DNA from: Parundibacterium terreum
GTDB taxonomy: Bacteria; Pseudomonadota; Gammaproteobacteria; Burkholderiales; Burkholderiaceae_D
Direction: 5' to 3'
Assembly (NCBI RefSeq): GCF_014636315.1
Contig: NZ_BMED01000003.1
Location: 788,827 to 852,826, forward strand
DNA length: 64,000 bases
Positions 63,001 through 64,000 of this stretch are shown in pieces (position 1 is the stretch's first letter; every line of letters starts with the position of its first letter). A program made the position numbers and the translations under genes. Below the pieces are notes generated by a model that was not told the origin of the DNA, searched no databases, and worked only from the letters and a program-made list of their open reading frames with translations.

Positions 63001-64000
63001 CGCTGCCCCGCTTGCGCTGGTTCGGACGCTCCGCGGCGAAACAGCGAAATTCGGTTCGCTCGACACTGATATATTCGTGGAGGGTTCATTCGAGGGGCGC
63101 CTCACTGGTCACCCGGCTCTGGCCGTGCCAGAATGTTTCTACTGGATCAGAAAGCTGCAGGCACGGTTCTTCGCTGGCGACTACGCTTCAGCTAACAATG
63201 CCGCAGAAAAGGCGAAAATGTATCTTTCGTCATCAGCGTCGCTTTCGGTAATGCTGTTGGAGAGGTCGGAATATCATCTTTATACCGCGCTCTCCCTTGC
63301 CGCCAGTTGCGAGCCCGTAGGTACTGATCCGTATGCGAGGCATAAAGACGCGCTGTCGACCCATAGCAGGCAACTTCGGTCCTGGGCGGAAAATTGTCCC
63401 CAGAACTTCGAAGATAGTGCGCTATTAGTCGATGCGGAGATAGCACGCATAGAGGGACGCCAGCTCGAGGCAATGGATTTTTACGAACGCGCCATCCGCT
63501 GCTCGCGCTCAAATGGATTCCTTCAAAACGAGGCATTGTGCTACGAACTGGCTGCCCGTTTCTACGTGGCGCGCGGCTTAGAGGAGATTGCGCATCTCTA
63601 TCTAGGAAACGCGCGGCGCACTTATTTGAAATGGGGTGCGCTTGGGAAGGTGCGACAACTCGATCGGCTCCATCCGGATTTGACGCAGGACATGCGAATT
63701 CCGGGCTCTATGGCTACGATCAATGTACAGGTCGAAGATCTGGACCTGGAAACTGTGATCAAGGTATCGCAAGCGGTATCGGGCGAGATTGTGACGGAAA
63801 AGCTGATCGAATCGCTGTTGCGCACGGCAATCGAGCATGCCGGGGCAGACCGTGGATTGCTGATTTTTCCCCAGGACGGCGAATTCGTTGTCCAGGCGGA
63901 AGCGAAGACTTGCGGCAGCTCAGTTTCGATCAACCTCTGCGAGACGCCGGTTTCCGCGGACCAGCTTCCCACGTCAGTGATACGTTATGCTGCTCGCACC
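60038..64000 (+). CDS. Pseudokinase/AAA ATPase/GAF signalling protein (partial, N-lobe missing)
   Basis: The first 1321 residues of a multidomain protein of the trifunctional Ser/Thr kinase-ATPase-sensor kinase type, open to the window edge. Residues 1-215 are the C-lobe of a protein kinase: HRDVKPANVLVN is present and TGFG replaces DFG, but the glycine loop and VAIK lysine are absent. A P-loop (GYAGIGKSA, 265-273) and Walker B (LVLFFDDLQ, near 390) mark an ATPase, followed by helical repeats. A GAF domain begins near residue 1245. The C-terminal histidine kinase usual in this family lies beyond the window. The start at 60038 is uncertain and the gene may be degraded. Confidence 0.8.
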   Translation, partial: MNRIQLDLDLAARLRAPDSRFFTPEDACCKSLDELLDAPMDSGTFLRLAIGIASAINKVHQSGLVHRDVKPANVLVNSDSGEVRLTGFGFASRFTRERQRPEPPEAIAGTLAYLAPEQTGRMNRSVDSRSDLYAFGVTLYQMITGSLPFSAVEPMELMHCHIAIEAEPPHLRVPNLPPILSAIVMKLLAKASEERYQTAAGVEADLRRCLTERRINEFPLGERDTPDQLIIPEKLYGRSREVETLLAAFERVVKNGAPELVLVSGYAGIGKSATVNELHRALVPSRGLFAAGKSGQYKRDIPYSTLAQAFRSLLHPLLAESEKELIAWREVFREALGPNAGLLADLVPEVELIIGASQPVPELPPKDAQRRARLVFSRFIAVFARPEHPLVLFFDDLQWLDVATLDLIEDLLTRPNPQNLLLIGAYRDNEVNSTHLLMRKLDTIKAEGGNVTEITLDPLTREHLEQLIADALHCKPEQVASLASLVHEKTAGNPFFGVQFVSSLAEEKMLVFDHEAEHWSWDLDRIRRKGYTDNVVDLMVVKLTRMSVEIQQDLQFLACIGSGAEITLLETVSSRLREDFHEGLWEAVQAGLITCTERSCNFVHDRIQEAAYSLIPEGERAQIHLRIGRELEACISPEKLPEMIFEIVNQLNRGAPLITSQDEREKLAELNLIAGKRAKASSAYSSALAYISAGAALMPEDGWERRQDLAFALELHGADCAICIGALSLVEERLTKLATRANDIIQRAAVASRRVDIYTMSGAVDRAVTVGLEYLGHVGIDWKAHPTELEARLEYGRIWSRLGSRPIEDLIDLPLMEDPESRATLDVLTALGAPALYTDGNLYALTTCRAVNLSLEHGNSDASPTHYAGVGLIAGERFGDYDAGYRLGKMACDLTEHRGLRRWAGKAYSVFALVVPWTRPLREGIDPARRAFQMANEQGDPMFAAYASRKISSMLLASGDPLDLVAREAESGLEFTRAIRFGYAADLIAAPLALVRTLRGETAKFGSLDTDIFVEGSFEGRLTGHPALAVPECFYWIRKLQARFFAGDYASANNAAEKAKMYLSSSASLSVMLLERSEYHLYTALSLAASCEPVGTDPYARHKDALSTHSRQLRSWAENCPQNFEDSALLVDAEIARIEGRQLEAMDFYERAIRCSRSNGFLQNEALCYELAARFYVARGLEEIAHLYLGNARRTYLKWGALGKVRQLDRLHPDLTQDMRIPGSMATINVQVEDLDLETVIKVSQAVSGEIVTEKLIESLLRTAIEHAGADRGLLIFPQDGEFVVQAEAKTCGSSVSINLCETPVSADQLPTSVIRYAART

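Noticed and set aside
1..64000. CRISPR arrays, rRNA genes and riboswitches
   Set aside because: No regular spaced repeats, no rRNA-like sequence and no conserved riboswitch core was recognised by eye.

Overview
The window looks like the chromosome of a soil or water betaproteobacterium of the Burkholderiales, most likely Oxalobacteraceae (Herminiimonas, Janthinobacterium or Collimonas type). This is an inference from gene families: a UrtAB urea transporter, a long DUF349 protein, a DUF4148 secreted protein, MurJ, Uup and an acetyl-CoA hydrolase-type CoA-transferase. No rRNA or species marker is present, so the genus is not settled.

Bases 1 to about 24030 look like core chromosome. In order they hold urtB and urtA (minus strand, urtA behind a probable sigma-54 promoter), a DUF349 protein, a fumarylacetoacetase-family/maleylacetoacetate isomerase pair, a signalling block (orphan receiver, five-PAS histidine kinase, PAS-PAS-GGDEF cyclase), a CoA-transferase, a bestrophin-like channel, an HpaR-like MarR regulator with its probable operator, an MFS exporter, an SDR/TetR divergent pair with two operators, tRNA-Arg(CCT), the ABC-F ATPase Uup, MurJ and tRNA-Ser(GGA).

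Right of tRNA-Ser(GGA) the character changes. A tyrosine-recombinase fragment cut by an IS21-type element abuts the tRNA, as expected for a genomic island or its scar. Beyond it come sparse, AT-richer DNA with hypothetical genes, an orphan cyoD, a chemotaxis receptor, a type II NADH dehydrogenase, a YoaK-family protein and a diheme cytochrome c. Next is a long plus-strand accessory run: AraC regulator, catalase, YcaC-like hydrolase, XapX protein, YtcJ-like amidohydrolase and porin, then a complete ytcA-mdtNOP-type tripartite efflux operon followed by its own PAS histidine kinase and two response regulators.

The last third holds a GNAT gene broken by an amber codon, a five-gene minus-strand CoA-thioester catabolic operon (3-hydroxyacyl-CoA dehydrogenase, crotonase, YWTD propeller, CoA-transferase, acyl-CoA dehydrogenase), a DUF4148 repeat protein, a Tat-exported FMN alpha-hydroxy-acid dehydrogenase carrying a heme-c motif, and the start of a very large pseudokinase/ATPase/GAF signalling protein that lacks its kinase N-lobe and runs off the right edge.

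The best candidates for undescribed biology are the CxxCH-bearing exported FMN enzyme, the catalase/YcaC/XapX/YtcJ/porin cluster under an AraC regulator, and the CoA operon with an embedded propeller protein. No CRISPR array, rRNA or recognisable riboswitch was seen.
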